From: Oscillospiraceae bacterium | GTDB taxonomy: Bacteria > Bacillota > Clostridia > Oscillospirales > Oscillospiraceae | Assembly (NCBI GenBank): GCA_017466665.1 | Contig: JAFTTQ010000029.1 | Coordinates: 1-33,383, forward strand | Direction: 5' to 3' | Length of the DNA stretch: 33,383 nucleotides | Shown here: in pieces, positions 33,328-33,383 of the stretch | Layout of the letters: each line of letters begins with the position of its first letter | Position numbering within the stretch: position 1 is the stretch's first letter | Translations under genes and position numbers: made by a program | The notes under the pieces: generated by a model | What the model was told of the DNA's origin: nothing | The model's input: only the letters and a program-made list of their open reading frames with translations | Database searches by the model: none

Positions 33328-33383
33328 AGTTTTTCCTCCTTTTTTAGATGTGATTGGGTCAGCATTACGCCTTTCGCCATTTC
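33328..33383. other. Right edge, upstream of the second AraC gene
   Basis: 56 bases holding the AGGAGG ribosome binding site of the AraC gene. Short open frames run to the edge on the minus strand and could be the tail of another gene, but the stretch is too short to judge. Confidence 0.4.

Overview
The window looks like a glycan-harvesting locus from a Gram-positive gut-type Clostridia bacterium, perhaps Oscillospirales. The evidence is lipoprotein signal peptides, an ABC sugar importer instead of SusC/SusD, AGGAGG-type ribosome binding sites, AraC regulators and moderate GC. No taxonomic marker gene is present, so the assignment is tentative.

Layout. Eleven genes on the minus strand (29176 down to 1) follow one another with short gaps or overlaps and look like one long operon. 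In transcription order they are: GH2 beta-mannosidase-like enzyme (26861-29176), ABC sugar-binding lipoprotein (25156-26874), secreted Ig-like multidomain protein (22196-25135), DUF4838 lipoprotein (20218-22182), giant secreted protein of four beta-helix-like modules fused to a second DUF4838 domain (13404-20153), giant membrane-anchored protein of five related modules (6946-13212), two ABC permeases (5734-6654, 4836-5744), metallophosphoesterase lipoprotein (3244-4812), FAD-dependent oxidoreductase (2002-3234) and a second GH2 beta-mannosidase cut by the left edge (1-1967). A divergent AraC regulator (29350-30231) faces the operon head. Stable hairpins sit in the three largest intercistronic gaps, and one gap also holds a MITE-like palindromic element.

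To the right, a second minus-strand cluster holds an AraC regulator (32449-33327), a DUF4434 putative glycosidase (31496-32383) with its own clear promoter, and an AGE-family sugar 2-epimerase (30274-31464). It converges on the first AraC gene at a perfect 13-bp hairpin.

Working model (inference). The giant repeat proteins, the Ig-like protein and the DUF4838 proteins act outside the cell to bind and perhaps cut a beta-mannose-containing glycan. The ABC importer, which lacks its own ATPase and probably borrows a shared MsmX/MsmK-type one, takes up oligosaccharides. The two leaderless beta-mannosidases, the DUF4434 protein, the oxidoreductase and the epimerase process them in the cytoplasm. 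No secreted protein here belongs to a glycosidase family I recognise, so the DUF4838 proteins are the best candidates for a new surface depolymerising or glycan-handling activity.
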